A stretch of 64,000 nt of DNA from Granulibacter bethesdensis (lineage in GTDB: Bacteria > Pseudomonadota > Alphaproteobacteria > Acetobacterales > Acetobacteraceae), in the NCBI RefSeq assembly GCF_001889545.1, contig NZ_CP018194.1:842501-906500 (forward strand), written 5' to 3'. Of the stretch, positions 40,404 through 49,314 are shown piece after piece. Within the stretch, counting starts at the first letter, position 1. Each line of letters opens with the position of its first letter. The translations under genes were made by a program, and so were the position numbers. The notes under the pieces were generated by a model. The model saw nothing but the letters and a program-made list of their open reading frames with translations. It was not told where the DNA came from and did no database searches.

Positions 40404-42113
40404 ATGAGGGGTTCTTTCAGAATCCGTCTCATAGGGCTTGTTCTGCTTGCGGTTGCTCCTGTTTTTTTGCGTGCGGTCTCTATTGAATGGTCGAATTACC
40501 GGCATTCTTCTTATCATGCGGAATTGGCTGCCCTGGATGATGTCACCGAATATCAGCACTCTTTTCTTCGCCAGATAAACGGTACGCAGGAGGTTCTGAA
40601 AACCTTGTCTCCGGCCGTGCTGGAGTTCGTGCAGCATGATATTGCCTGCTCTACTTTACTTGAGACCGTCAGAGCTCTGAAAAAAGGAAGCATTCTCTGG
40701 CTGGCTGTTTTTCAGCCGGGTCGGGGTAATTTGTGTGACAGTGTCACAGAAGATCAGCCCCCTCCGTCACAGAGCCTGCTTGATGGCATGATCAAAAATG
40801 AGTTTGTGCCGGCTTATGAGGAAAAAAATTCCCCCCAGAATGCACGCCAATGGCATGTCATCATCCGATATGCTCTTGCCGGCCAGAATGGTGGTCCATG
40901 GCTTTTGAGCAATATGCATTTGCACATTGCTCCCAGATTTGCAGATGCCCATGTCTGGTTGATCCACAAAGGCAAATGGGCAGCGGGGGACCCTGAAAAT
41001 GGTCTTCCCCGATCTGTGCCGCTGCTATCGTTGCATGACAGACAGAACACTGTCTTTTCCGATGTGTCATGGAGCGGGGAACATTTCGCATACGGGTATG
41101 TTCCGTTGGCAGATCAAACCGGTTTTCTGCTCGGTCTGTCAGAGGAAAAAAATGAATTGGCCGCCTATCGGGCTTTCATGTCACGAGTAGGAGAATTTCT
41201 GCTGCTGGTGCTGTGTGGTCTGCTGGCTGTCTGGATTGCCACCGATCTGAGCGTTACCAGGCCCCTGCGACGGTTCACACATCGCGTGATGCAATGGCGC
41301 ACCATGGCTATCGAGGATGCCAGCAAAGATGTTTCGCTTCCTTCTGAGCTCCGTGCCTTGTCGGACACATTTGATCAGGCGGTGATCGCCGTCAGACAAA
41401 GGGAAAATGAGCTGACCACAGTTCATAAACAGCAGGAATTGCTGATGATGGAAATTCATCATCGGGTCAAAAATAACCTGCAAATCATTGCCTCCCTGCT
41501 TAATCTCCAGTCATCCCGCATTCGCCTGCCACAGGCGAAGGCGGAGTTTCAATCGGCGCGTGATCGCGTAAGGGCGCTCGCGACATTACACCGGCATCTT
41601 TATACGCAGGGAGAATTACAGGCGATCAATATGCGCAGCTTCCTGAATGAGCTGTGCGAGCAGCTGTTTCAGGCATTCGGGGAAGTGCCGGGTGAGCGCA
41701 TCATCCTGCATATCGAGGCGCCGGAAGTGCGTATGACCAGTGATCAGGCTGTGCCTCTGGCCCTGATTGTCACTGAAGTTGTCAGCAATGCGGTCAAATA
41801 TGCTTTTCCTGACCAGCGGAAAGGGAGCGTGATGGTGCGTCTGACAGTCGAGAATGACGATGTCTGTCTGGTCATTCAGGATGATGGGGTTGGCCTCAAC
41901 ACTGCACCCATCAAAGCGGAGGCAGACATGCGCGATGGGCTGGGACGACAGTTGATAAAGGGTTTTTCCCGTCAGCTTGGTGCTGCTCTGGATGTCTCGG
42001 CAGACAACGGCACACGCTACGAGTTGCGGGTCAGGCTACGCAATCACGGGCGCAGGCCCTCTGCCTCGGAAGAGGCTGATCTGTCGGTAGAGGATGATGA
42101 GAGCCAAGGCTAA
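40404..42113 (+). CDS. Membrane sensor histidine kinase, HWE/HisKA_2 type
   Basis: The protein of about 569 residues has two membrane segments (about 8-25 and 256-275) enclosing a periplasmic sensor region of about 230 residues. A HAMP-like region, a HisKA_2 dimerisation domain (MMEIHHRVKNNLQIIASLLNL in two halves, His as phospho-acceptor) and a HATPase domain (EVVSNAVKYAFP, IQDDGVGLN) follow. HWE/HisKA_2 kinases adjacent to phyR-nepR-ecfG (PhyK type) phosphorylate PhyR, so that is its likely role. The start is uncertain: ATG 40404 lacks a good ribosome site, and an in-frame GTG at 40335 overlapping nepR is possible. Its stop overlaps that of convergent panC. Confidence 0.87.
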   Translation: MRGSFRIRLIGLVLLAVAPVFLRAVSIEWSNYRHSSYHAELAALDDVTEYQHSFLRQINGTQEVLKTLSPAVLEFVQHDIACSTLLETVRALKKGSILWLAVFQPGRGNLCDSVTEDQPPPSQSLLDGMIKNEFVPAYEEKNSPQNARQWHVIIRYALAGQNGGPWLLSNMHLHIAPRFADAHVWLIHKGKWAAGDPENGLPRSVPLLSLHDRQNTVFSDVSWSGEHFAYGYVPLADQTGFLLGLSEEKNELAAYRAFMSRVGEFLLLVLCGLLAVWIATDLSVTRPLRRFTHRVMQWRTMAIEDASKDVSLPSELRALSDTFDQAVIAVRQRENELTTVHKQQELLMMEIHHRVKNNLQIIASLLNLQSSRIRLPQAKAEFQSARDRVRALATLHRHLYTQGELQAINMRSFLNELCEQLFQAFGEVPGERIILHIEAPEVRMTSDQAVPLALIVTEVVSNAVKYAFPDQRKGSVMVRLTVENDDVCLVIQDDGVGLNTAPIKAEADMRDGLGRQLIKGFSRQLGAALDVSADNGTRYELRVRLRNHGRRPSASEEADLSVEDDESQG

Positions 42114-42973
42114 GCCCTGAAGCGCTCCAGTTCAGCCTGACCGAGATTGTCCAGCAGCCGGACGGAGCCAAGACGCGCAGCGGTGATCAGCCGCCAGTCA
42201 TGTCCCTCCGGCAAAGTGGCGATGGAAGAGAGGGTGCTTCCCTCAATCAGGGCAAAATAATCGACCTCGAAGCCCTGTCCGTTCAGCGCCGTAATGGCCT
42301 TCTGGCAGATTTTCTCTGCTTCAGGGAAGGAGGATAAGTCATGGCCTGCCTGCAACAATGTCCTGAACAGCAAGGGGGCAAGTGCGCGTTGTGCAGGAGA
42401 AAGAAAGCGGTTGCGCGATGACATGGCCAGCCCATCATCTTCCCGCTGTGTCGGTACGCCATGGATCGCAACCGGCAGCAGAAGATCAGCGGTCAGGCGA
42501 CGGATCACCTGTAATTGCTGCCAGTCTTTTTCGCCGAAAAAAGCGGCGTCCGGGCGCACCTGACCGAACAGCTTCGTGACAACTTGCGCGACCCCGTTGA
42601 AATGGCCGGGGCGTCTGGCACCTTCCCATCCCAAAGCAGGGCCGCTCATGACAAAACCGGTCGCATCTCCGGGCGGGTACATGGTGTCCACATCCGGCAG
42701 CCATGCGACCGAGCAGCCCGTGCGCTCCAGTATGGCCACATCGCCTTCCTCATCGCGGGGATAGCGTGCCAGATCCTCTGATGGTCCGAACTGTGTCGGA
42801 TTTACAAAGACGGAGGTGACAACCGCATAATTCTGCGCGATTGCGGCCCGGACCAGTGATTGATGGCCTTCATGGAGCGCCCCCATGGTTGGCACGAAAG
42901 CGATGCGTTTTCCGGCATGGCGCAACTCATGGACAGCCTGCTGCAAGGCGGGCAGGGTGCGGGCAAGATGCAT
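42110..42973 (-). CDS. panC: Pantothenate synthetase
   Basis: PanC joins pantoate and beta-alanine with ATP to form pantothenate, a precursor of coenzyme A. The 287-residue length is usual. Motifs are FVPTMGALHEGHQSLV (nucleotide HIGH-like site), FVNPTQFGPSEDLARYP, FFGEKDWQQLQVIRRL and MSSRNRFLSP. It follows the phosphatase-like gene by 14 bases, so they are probably cotranscribed. panB is not nearby. Confidence 0.96.
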   Translation of the reverse strand: MHLARTLPALQQAVHELRHAGKRIAFVPTMGALHEGHQSLVRAAIAQNYAVVTSVFVNPTQFGPSEDLARYPRDEEGDVAILERTGCSVAWLPDVDTMYPPGDATGFVMSGPALGWEGARRPGHFNGVAQVVTKLFGQVRPDAAFFGEKDWQQLQVIRRLTADLLLPVAIHGVPTQREDDGLAMSSRNRFLSPAQRALAPLLFRTLLQAGHDLSSFPEAEKICQKAITALNGQGFEVDYFALIEGSTLSSIATLPEGHDWRLITAARLGSVRLLDNLGQAELERFRA

Positions 42974-42987
42974 GTGCTTATGATCGG

Positions 42988-43752
42988 TCAGGAAACCAGA
43001 AGATCGCAGAGTTTTTCGCGGCTGAGGGCGGTCAGGCCCAGCGCACGCTCGAAATATCGCTCGATAGAGCCATATTCCAGACGAATGGCCTCGAAAGCGG
43101 CGTGCAGCATCTCTTCATGGGCGTTGAGAAGGGTGGCGCGGGCATGACGTGGAACACGGTCCAGTAATTGCTGGTCAGGCTCCCATAGCTGGTTGGTGGC
43201 GAGGTAATCTTCCAGAATATCGTCCCAGCGGACCCCGACAGCGCGGAGGATCAGCGCGGCGCCAAAGCCGGTGCGGTCCTTGCCGATGCTGCAATGAAGC
43301 AGCAGGGGAATATCATTCTGCAACAGCAGGTCGAACATGCCGCGATAGCTGGGGCCCCATTCCAGCGCGTAGGCGATATAGGCCCGGCGCAGAAGGTGGC
43401 TGATATCCTCGCCTGTCTGTGCCCCGCGCGTCAGAAGCTCGATAATCGACCCTCCGACGGCCGGTTCGATGGGCAGGCGATGCACGGTAACACCTGGCAG
43501 GTGTGTAAAAACCGAATCGGAGACCGCGCTTTCTTTCTCGCTGCGGAAGTCGCAGACAGCTTTCAGGTTCAGCGCCGCGATCTGGGGGGCAACATTGTCC
43601 CGATCGGCGGGAATGGCGGCTGAGCGGAAGACGCGTCCGAAACGGACTTTCCCGCCCAGGCGGGTCGACCATCCTCCCAGATCACGAAAATTATGGGCTG
43701 CTTCCACGCTCACCTGACGCGGAAGTGTGCCGACCTGTTGGTGTGCGTACAT
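42988..43752 (-). CDS. Tyrosine-protein phosphatase-like protein
   Basis: The 254-residue protein has the P-loop motif HCSIGKDRTGFG (C-x5-R), near residue 145, with the preceding LLL strand typical of the bacterial Tyr/Ser phosphatase family 3. The N-terminal segment HNFRDLGGWST is also characteristic of that family. Members dephosphorylate proteins or phosphoinositides; the substrate here is unknown. No signal peptide is seen. It is upstream of and probably cotranscribed with panC, with no evident functional link. Confidence 0.85.
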   Translation of the reverse strand: MYAHQQVGTLPRQVSVEAAHNFRDLGGWSTRLGGKVRFGRVFRSAAIPADRDNVAPQIAALNLKAVCDFRSEKESAVSDSVFTHLPGVTVHRLPIEPAVGGSIIELLTRGAQTGEDISHLLRRAYIAYALEWGPSYRGMFDLLLQNDIPLLLHCSIGKDRTGFGAALILRAVGVRWDDILEDYLATNQLWEPDQQLLDRVPRHARATLLNAHEEMLHAAFEAIRLEYGSIERYFERALGLTALSREKLCDLLVS

Positions 43753-44039
43753 TCGGCCCTCCTGCTGTTTCCGGTGTGGGGTATCCGGAAAACCCGAAAC
43801 CTGAAGCTACGGATCGCCGAGGGAAATGCCAGACCGGATGACGCGGGGCAGGCTTACGTCCGGATCGGGGCAGGGCAGGGTGGCGTGGGACGCGGGGATG
43901 GAGTTCATCACCGGCCTTATCTTCCGGGGTGACGGCGGCATTCTGTCATGATAGGGACAACCCGACCCTGCAGTGCCTGAGACGCGCGGAAGGGTTGAGT
44001 TTCACGCAAAGCGACCGTCTGGCACTGGAGCGGCCCGCG
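43753..44039. other. Divergent intergenic region before pabAB
   Basis: These 287 bases separate the phosphatase gene from pabAB and probably contain both promoters. In-frame codons extend pabAB upstream to 43929 but carry no family homology. I see no convincing gene or motif. Confidence 0.4.
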
Positions 44040-46106
44040 ATGAGGACGCTCATCGTCGATAATTACGACTCATTTACCCATAATATTCTCCATCTGTTTG
44101 CCCGTGTGACCGGGCAGGAACCCGTGATCGTACGCAACGATGCTGGCGCATGGGATGGTGCGCTGTGGCGTGATCTGCGCCAGCAGGGTTTCGATGCGGT
44201 GGTCATCGGGCCGGGGCCGGGCCATCCGGGCCGGGATGGTGATTTCGGCGTTTCCGCTGATGTGATCCGCAGCGGGGAATGGCCTCTGCTGGGTATCTGC
44301 CTGGGCCATCAGGGCATCGCCGCCCTTGCCGGGGCGCAGGTGGCAGCCGGGCCGGAGCCGGTGCATGGCAAAGTCTCGCTGGTTCATCATACAGGGAGTG
44401 GCCTGTTTGCCGGTCTGCCCAACCCGTTTCCGGTCGGGCGCTACCATTCTCTGGTTGCGCGCCGCCCGTTGCCGCAGGGGCTGGAGGAAACCGCCTGGAC
44501 AGATCAGGATCATCTGGTGATGGGGCTTGCCGCCCGCTCTGCGCCTGTCTGGGGCGTTCAGTTTCACCCTGAATCTATCCTGACCCCGGATGGGGAGAGG
44601 CTGATCGCGAATTTCAGGGATCTTGCGTTGGCGGCGCGGTCGTCTCGTCCGGTGTTTCAGCCGCCTGTGGCGGCGGGGCCGGAATGCGTGGCTTCTCCGG
44701 TACTGGACTCCAGCCATAACCGGCGCATCATCAGCCAGTGCCTGCCGGTAGAAATCGATACTGAGGCCGCATTTCTGACCTTGTTCGGTGCTGCCCCCCA
44801 TGCCTTCTGGCTTGACGGAGCCTTGAGCGAGCGCAGCCGTTCGCGCTGGTCCTATCTGGGGGAAGCAGAAAATGCGCTCACCTCCGATGCGTTCCATCAT
44901 CCCGATCATGCGGAGCATATTCTCTACACTCTGGCGCGTTCGGTTCCGGAGGGAACGGGAGGAACAGAGCCTCCGGTGCCATTCGGCGGCGGTTATGTCG
45001 GCTGGTTCGGTTATGAATTCGCGCAGGCAGTCGGAGGCCCGGTGCATCGTGCTTCTCCGACACCGGACGCGCTGCTGATGCGGGCGGAGCGGCTGATCGC
45101 GGTGGATCACCAGACTGGCCAGACCTGGCTGATCGCCCCTGCCGGAGAGGAGGACTGGATCGAACAAACCCGACAGGCTCTGGTGCAGTTGCCCACTCCG
45201 CCTCCGCCAGAGACAGGGGAGGCGTCTTCTGTTGTTTTCACGGCGGATCGCGGACGTGCCACTTATCTTGCGGATGTGGCGCAGTGTCTGGAATGGATCA
45301 GGCAGGGCGAGACCTATCAGGTCTGTCTGACCAATGAGATCAGCTGCCAGCTTCAGCTTGATCCGCTGACCCTGTATCGGATCGTGCGGCGGCAGAATGC
45401 GGCCCCTTATGCGGCCTATCTGAAATGGCCCGGTGGCGCGGTGCTCAGTGCTTCCCCCGAGCGGTTTCTGCAAGTGGACCGTCATGGTGGCGTCGAGACC
45501 AAACCGATCAAGGGAACGGCACCCCGCGGCACCAACCCGGCCCATGATGCGGCGCTGGCCGAGGCATTGCGTGACAATGTGAAGGAACGCGCTGAAAACA
45601 CCATGATCGTGGATTTGCTGCGCAACGACCTTTCCCGCGTCTGTCTGCCGGGCAGTGTGACGGTACCGGCGCTGTGCGCGATCGAGACTTATGCCACGGT
45701 GCATCAACTGGTCAGTACGGTGCGGGGACGTCTGCGACCGGGAGAAGGGATTGCCGGGCTGATCCGGGCGACTTTCCCCGGCGGGTCGATGACCGGTTGT
45801 CCGAAACATCGCACGCTCGACCTGATCGACCGTCTGGAGCAACGTCCGCGCGGGATTTACTCCGGTGCCCTGGGGTGGATCGGCGATGACGGAGCGGCTG
45901 ATCTCAGCATCGTCATCCGTACCATCGTGATGCAGGGGGATCATCTGTCTATTGGCGTGGGGGGCGGGATCGTCGCGCAATCCGTGCCGGCGCGGGAATA
46001 TGCGGAGATGTTGCTGAAGGCGCAGGCCCCGATGCGGGCCATCGTCACTGCTGCAACCGGCGGGTGGAGCGAGGAACGCTGTATTCTGGAAGAGCGCATG
46101 CCATGA
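44040..46106 (+). CDS. pabB: Aminodeoxychorismate synthase, fused PabA-PabB
   Basis: This 688-residue fusion makes 4-amino-4-deoxychorismate from chorismate and glutamine. Residues 1-195 are the glutamine amidotransferase with Cys87 in LLGICLGHQGIAAL and the His-x-Glu in VQFHPESI. Residues about 230-685 are the chorismate-binding part (ETYQVCLTNEIS, FPGGSMTGCPKHRTLDLIDR). The motif PIKGT, with Lys, marks PabB rather than anthranilate synthase, which has PIAGT. ATG 44040 has GGAG upstream. Its stop overlaps the pabC start as ATGA. p-Aminobenzoate is needed for folate and is also the substrate of MptG, so its position leading the H4MPT genes is meaningful. Confidence 0.93.
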   Translation: MRTLIVDNYDSFTHNILHLFARVTGQEPVIVRNDAGAWDGALWRDLRQQGFDAVVIGPGPGHPGRDGDFGVSADVIRSGEWPLLGICLGHQGIAALAGAQVAAGPEPVHGKVSLVHHTGSGLFAGLPNPFPVGRYHSLVARRPLPQGLEETAWTDQDHLVMGLAARSAPVWGVQFHPESILTPDGERLIANFRDLALAARSSRPVFQPPVAAGPECVASPVLDSSHNRRIISQCLPVEIDTEAAFLTLFGAAPHAFWLDGALSERSRSRWSYLGEAENALTSDAFHHPDHAEHILYTLARSVPEGTGGTEPPVPFGGGYVGWFGYEFAQAVGGPVHRASPTPDALLMRAERLIAVDHQTGQTWLIAPAGEEDWIEQTRQALVQLPTPPPPETGEASSVVFTADRGRATYLADVAQCLEWIRQGETYQVCLTNEISCQLQLDPLTLYRIVRRQNAAPYAAYLKWPGGAVLSASPERFLQVDRHGGVETKPIKGTAPRGTNPAHDAALAEALRDNVKERAENTMIVDLLRNDLSRVCLPGSVTVPALCAIETYATVHQLVSTVRGRLRPGEGIAGLIRATFPGGSMTGCPKHRTLDLIDRLEQRPRGIYSGALGWIGDDGAADLSIVIRTIVMQGDHLSIGVGGGIVAQSVPAREYAEMLLKAQAPMRAIVTAATGGWSEERCILEERMP

Positions 46107-46942
46107 CACAGCCCGTCTGCTGGATCAACGGGCAGGTTCTGCCACTCTCCGAAGCCAGACTTTCGCCGATGGATCGTGGCGCGATGCTGGGCGATGGCGT
46201 GTTCGAGACCATTCTGATGAGGCATGGACGTCTGATCTGGGCCGGCGATCACCTGCGCCGCCTGAGGGAAGGGGCGCAGGTGCTGTCCATCCCGGTGCCG
46301 ATGGAGGAGAAGGTGATGCGCTCCGGTCTGATCGCTCTGGCCGGAGCAGCCGGGCTGACAGATGCCGCGTTGCGTCTGACTCTGACACGGGGCGAGGCCG
46401 CAAAGCGTGGCATCTGGCCGCCGGGGGAGCCGGTTCGTCCGGTTCTCTATGCCACCATTGCCGCCAAAGCTGCTGATACGCTTGTGCTGCCCTCCGTCCG
46501 GGTGGCGGTGTGTGCCACAACCCGGCGTAACGCTGATTCACCGCTCTCCCGCATCAAATCGCTTGCATATGGTGATGCCATTCTGGCCCGGCAGGAAGCG
46601 GAGCGTCGGGGCGCTCAGGATGCCGTGCTGCTGAATACCAGAGGAGACGTGGCCTGTGCTTCGGCCGGGAACGTGTTCATCGGGCTTGCGAATGGCGCAT
46701 GGGTCACGCCCGCGCTGGAATGCGGAATCCTTCCCGGTCTGACTCGCGCCCGTTTGATCCCGCTGCTGAAAGCACGGGAGGAAATCGTGTCCGTGGAGAC
46801 GCTTCGCCATGCGTCCCGGCTGCTGATCGTGAACAGTCTGGGATGCACGATGGCGGCCTCCATAATGGATGGAAACGGTGAAAGCCTCTTGGCGACGGAG
46901 CTTCCCTTCGATACGGACCTCCTTTACCGATGCATGAATTGA
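46103..46942 (+). CDS. pabC: Class IV aminotransferase, likely aminodeoxychorismate lyase
   Basis: The 279-residue fold-type IV PLP enzyme has WINGQVLPLSEARLSPMDRG at the N-terminus and the PLP Lys in SRIKSLAYGDAILAR, followed by ACASAGNVFI. Coupling to pabAB by ATGA argues for PabC, which splits aminodeoxychorismate into p-aminobenzoate and pyruvate. D-amino acid or branched-chain aminotransferase activity cannot be excluded from sequence. It is 13 bases from the MfnB-FolB gene. Since no separate MfnC-type aminotransferase is seen, an extra role in methylofuran synthesis is conceivable but unsupported. Confidence 0.82.
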   Translation: MTQPVCWINGQVLPLSEARLSPMDRGAMLGDGVFETILMRHGRLIWAGDHLRRLREGAQVLSIPVPMEEKVMRSGLIALAGAAGLTDAALRLTLTRGEAAKRGIWPPGEPVRPVLYATIAAKAADTLVLPSVRVAVCATTRRNADSPLSRIKSLAYGDAILARQEAERRGAQDAVLLNTRGDVACASAGNVFIGLANGAWVTPALECGILPGLTRARLIPLLKAREEIVSVETLRHASRLLIVNSLGCTMAASIMDGNGESLLATELPFDTDLLYRCMN

Positions 46943-46955
46943 GCGGGAGGCGCGG

Positions 46956-48134
46956 ATGACACGCATGCTGACCAGCGTCACCGGGCCAGAAGAGGCGGAA
47001 ATCGCGCTTGCCGGCGGTGCTGATATTATCGATCTGAAAGACCCGTCCTTCGGGGCGCTGGGTGCTGTTGCGCCGGAGGTGGTGCGGCGTACGGTCGATG
47101 CCGTGGCACGTTGGGATGCTGCGCATAACCATTCTGGTCACAAGGTCAGCGCCGTGACCGGCGATCTGCCGATGGATCCGGCCCTGATCGTTCAGGCTGT
47201 TGAAGCCATGGTGGAGACGGGTGTTCACTATGTCAAAATCGGCTTTTTCGAGGGCGATGCCCGGAAGGTGCTGGACGCGCTGCTTCCTCTCTCCAGCCGT
47301 GTGAGGCTGGTCGCGGTGCTGTTTGCTGACCGGAAGCCCGATCTGGCCATTCTGCCCGCCCTGAAAGACGCCGGTTTTTATGGCGCAATGCTCGATACCG
47401 CCGATAAGGGCGCGGGGGGCTTGCTCGGCCATATGAAGGCGCCGGCCTTGCTGGATTTCACCCGTGCCTGCCGCCGGCTCGGGCTGGAGCCGGGGCTGGC
47501 CGGATCGCTGGAAGAACCGGATGTGCCACGCCTGCTGCTGTTGGCCCCTGCTTTTCTCGGTTTCCGCCGGGCCTTGACGGAGGGCGTGCGCGCCGGTGCG
47601 GTGACGCTGGAGCGTGTGCGTACGGTGCGGGCGCTGATCCCGCGCGTGGCCGAGCCGAATGGGGCCGGAGTGGTCGATTACCGCGTGCTGGCGACCCGTG
47701 GTTACACGCCTGATCCACAAGGGGACATGTCGCTGGCGGATCGTATTTTCGTGCGCGATCTGGTGCTGCCGGTGCGGATTGGTACCTATGAGCGGGAGCG
47801 GGAGAAACCGCAGAAAGTCCGCTTCACAGTGGAGGTTCTGGTGGCGCATCCGCGTTACCAGACCGACGATATGCAGAATGTGTTTTCTTATGACGTCATC
47901 ACCGATGGCATCGCCATGCTGGTGGAGCACGGCCATGTCGGGCTGGTGGAAACGCTGGCCGAGCGTATCGCTGCTTTCGTGATTGTGCACCCGCGTGTGA
48001 TGAAGGCTACCGTCACGGTCGAAAAACTGGAAGTCGGGACCGGCATCGTTGGCGTGACCATTGAGCGCACGCGTGAAACCGCTTACAGCGCCGCGGCTGA
48101 TACGCTGTTCGCCTATGGTGGTGCCGCCGGATGA
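46956..48134 (+). CDS. MfnB-FolB fusion: furan phosphate synthase plus dihydroneopterin aldolase domain
   Basis: The 392-residue protein has two complete parts. Residues 1 to about 235 match MfnB (DUF556), which makes the furan phosphate precursor of methanofuran from two glyceraldehyde 3-phosphates; the two catalytic lysines are likely Lys28 in IIDLKDPSFGALG and Lys151 in DTADKGAGGLLGH. Residues about 260-380 match FolB-type dihydroneopterin aldolase (RIFVRDLVLPVRIGTYERE; VTVEKLEVGTGIVGVTIERT). FolB yields 6-hydroxymethyl-dihydropterin, used for folate and possibly H4MPT here. GGGAGG precedes ATG 46956, and its end overlaps mfnE by ATGA. I know these as separate proteins; the fusion links furan and pterin cofactor synthesis. 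Confidence 0.88.
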   Translation: MTRMLTSVTGPEEAEIALAGGADIIDLKDPSFGALGAVAPEVVRRTVDAVARWDAAHNHSGHKVSAVTGDLPMDPALIVQAVEAMVETGVHYVKIGFFEGDARKVLDALLPLSSRVRLVAVLFADRKPDLAILPALKDAGFYGAMLDTADKGAGGLLGHMKAPALLDFTRACRRLGLEPGLAGSLEEPDVPRLLLLAPAFLGFRRALTEGVRAGAVTLERVRTVRALIPRVAEPNGAGVVDYRVLATRGYTPDPQGDMSLADRIFVRDLVLPVRIGTYEREREKPQKVRFTVEVLVAHPRYQTDDMQNVFSYDVITDGIAMLVEHGHVGLVETLAERIAAFVIVHPRVMKATVTVEKLEVGTGIVGVTIERTRETAYSAAADTLFAYGGAAG

Positions 48135-48712
48135 CGCTGGTCGTCAAATTCGGCGGCAGCCATGCGGATACGCCTTTGCTACGGGACTGGTTGCTGGCGA
48201 TTGGCCGTGGTGCCGGGCGGATTGTGCTGGTGCCCGGGGGTGGGCCTTTTGCGGATACTGTGCGGGTGATGCAACCTGTGATCGGCTTCCACGATGCGGC
48301 GGCGCATGAAATGGCGCTGCTGGCGATGGCCCAGTTCGGTCTTGCCCTGTGTGGCACCGAGGCCGGGCGTGAAGCCCGCCTTGTTCCGGCGGCTTCCGTG
48401 GCGGAGATTGAAACGGCGCTTGGTGATGCTCTGGTGCCAGTCTGGATGCCGTTGGCGATGTTGCGGGGCGCTCCGGATATTGAGGAAACATGGGATGTGA
48501 CCTCGGACAGTCTTGCCATCTGGCTGGCAAACCGGCTGGGGGCGGAGGCGGCGCTGATTATCAAGCGGGATTCAGCCGGGAGCGTGGATGCCGCTTTTCA
48601 GGCCATGCGGGCGCGCTACCAGGGGCGGGTGCTGATCGCCGGGCCGGAGGATATTCCCGTATCCGGACTGGATGCAGCCCATCCGCCGGGACATGAAAGG
48701 GTCGTGGTATGA
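48131..48712 (+). CDS. Amino acid kinase family protein, MfnE-like
   Basis: The 193-residue protein begins VVKFGGSHADTPLL, has VLVPGGGPFADTVR, and near the end ALIIKRDSAGSVD, the nucleotide-binding pattern of the amino acid kinase superfamily. In methanogens the family member MfnE phosphorylates the aminomethylfuran phosphate to a diphosphate. Position between the mfnB fusion and other cofactor genes, with ATGA overlaps at both ends, supports that role. It is shorter than most carbamate or aspartate kinases. Role inferred from family and context. Confidence 0.8.
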   Translation: MTLVVKFGGSHADTPLLRDWLLAIGRGAGRIVLVPGGGPFADTVRVMQPVIGFHDAAAHEMALLAMAQFGLALCGTEAGREARLVPAASVAEIETALGDALVPVWMPLAMLRGAPDIEETWDVTSDSLAIWLANRLGAEAALIIKRDSAGSVDAAFQAMRARYQGRVLIAGPEDIPVSGLDAAHPPGHERVVV

Positions 48713-49305
48713 GCGGATCGCTCAAGGAAGAAATGGACGCGTTAGCCGAGGAAAGCCGCCATATCGTCAAACCGCGCTGGGGTTGGGCCCTGACCGGATC
48801 GGGGCATTACTTCACCGAATGTCTGGATTTGATCCGCAGTCTGGATCATGTCGATCTGTTCGTCAGCAAAGCGGCGGCGGAAGTGGTCAGGATGTACCAC
48901 AAGGATCTGAAACTGCCGGATAATATCCGCATTTTCCGTGATACGACTGCCAGTGCGGCGCCGGTCGGTAATTTCTATTTCGGCGTTTATCACACGCTGG
49001 TCGTCGCGCCGGCAACATCCAATACGGTTGCAAAATGCGTGGTTGGAATCTCGGATAATCTGGCCACCAACGTGTTTGCGCAGGCCGGAAAATGCCGTGT
49101 GCCAACCATCGTGTTTGCCTGTGATACCGCACCGGAAATGGATACGGAGGCTCCGTCCGGCATGGTGAAAGTCTATCCGCGGCGGATCGATCTTCAGAAC
49201 ACCGAGCGTTTGCGTGATTTCGAAGCGACAACCGTTGTCGAAACATATGAGGATTTGCAGGCCGCGATTGACGGTCGCCGCAGCGCGTTCGCTCAAGCCC
49301 GGTAA
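48709..49305 (+). CDS. HFCD-type flavoprotein, dihydromethanopterin reductase-like
   Basis: The 198-residue protein has the flavoprotein fold: ALTGSGHYFTECLDLI near the N-terminus, LVVAPATSNTVAKCVVGI (the P-A-T-x-N-T-x-A-K flavin-binding motif) and VPTIVFACDTAP. Archaeal homologues include AfpA-like proteins and DmrB, which reduces dihydromethanopterin to H4MPT. In this operon DmrB-like activity is the best guess, replacing the NAD(P)H-dependent DmrA of Methylorubrum. A decarboxylase of the same fold is the alternative. ATGA overlap joins it to mfnE. Confidence 0.75.
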   Translation: MSGSLKEEMDALAEESRHIVKPRWGWALTGSGHYFTECLDLIRSLDHVDLFVSKAAAEVVRMYHKDLKLPDNIRIFRDTTASAAPVGNFYFGVYHTLVVAPATSNTVAKCVVGISDNLATNVFAQAGKCRVPTIVFACDTAPEMDTEAPSGMVKVYPRRIDLQNTERLRDFEATTVVETYEDLQAAIDGRRSAFAQAR

Positions 49306-49314
49306 ATCAGCGCC

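Noticed and set aside
43898-43951. 17-codon leader-peptide-like frame before pabAB
   Set aside because: No run of regulatory codons, no paired hairpins and no ribosome site of note; too short to support.
44040-46106. Anthranilate synthase (TrpE/TrpG) fusion
   Set aside because: The PIKGT motif and coupling to a PabC-like gene favour aminodeoxychorismate synthase.
44070-46109. 679-codon minus-strand frame
   Set aside because: It mirrors pabAB, which has all catalytic motifs; the antisense product is Arg/Gln/His-rich without any domain.
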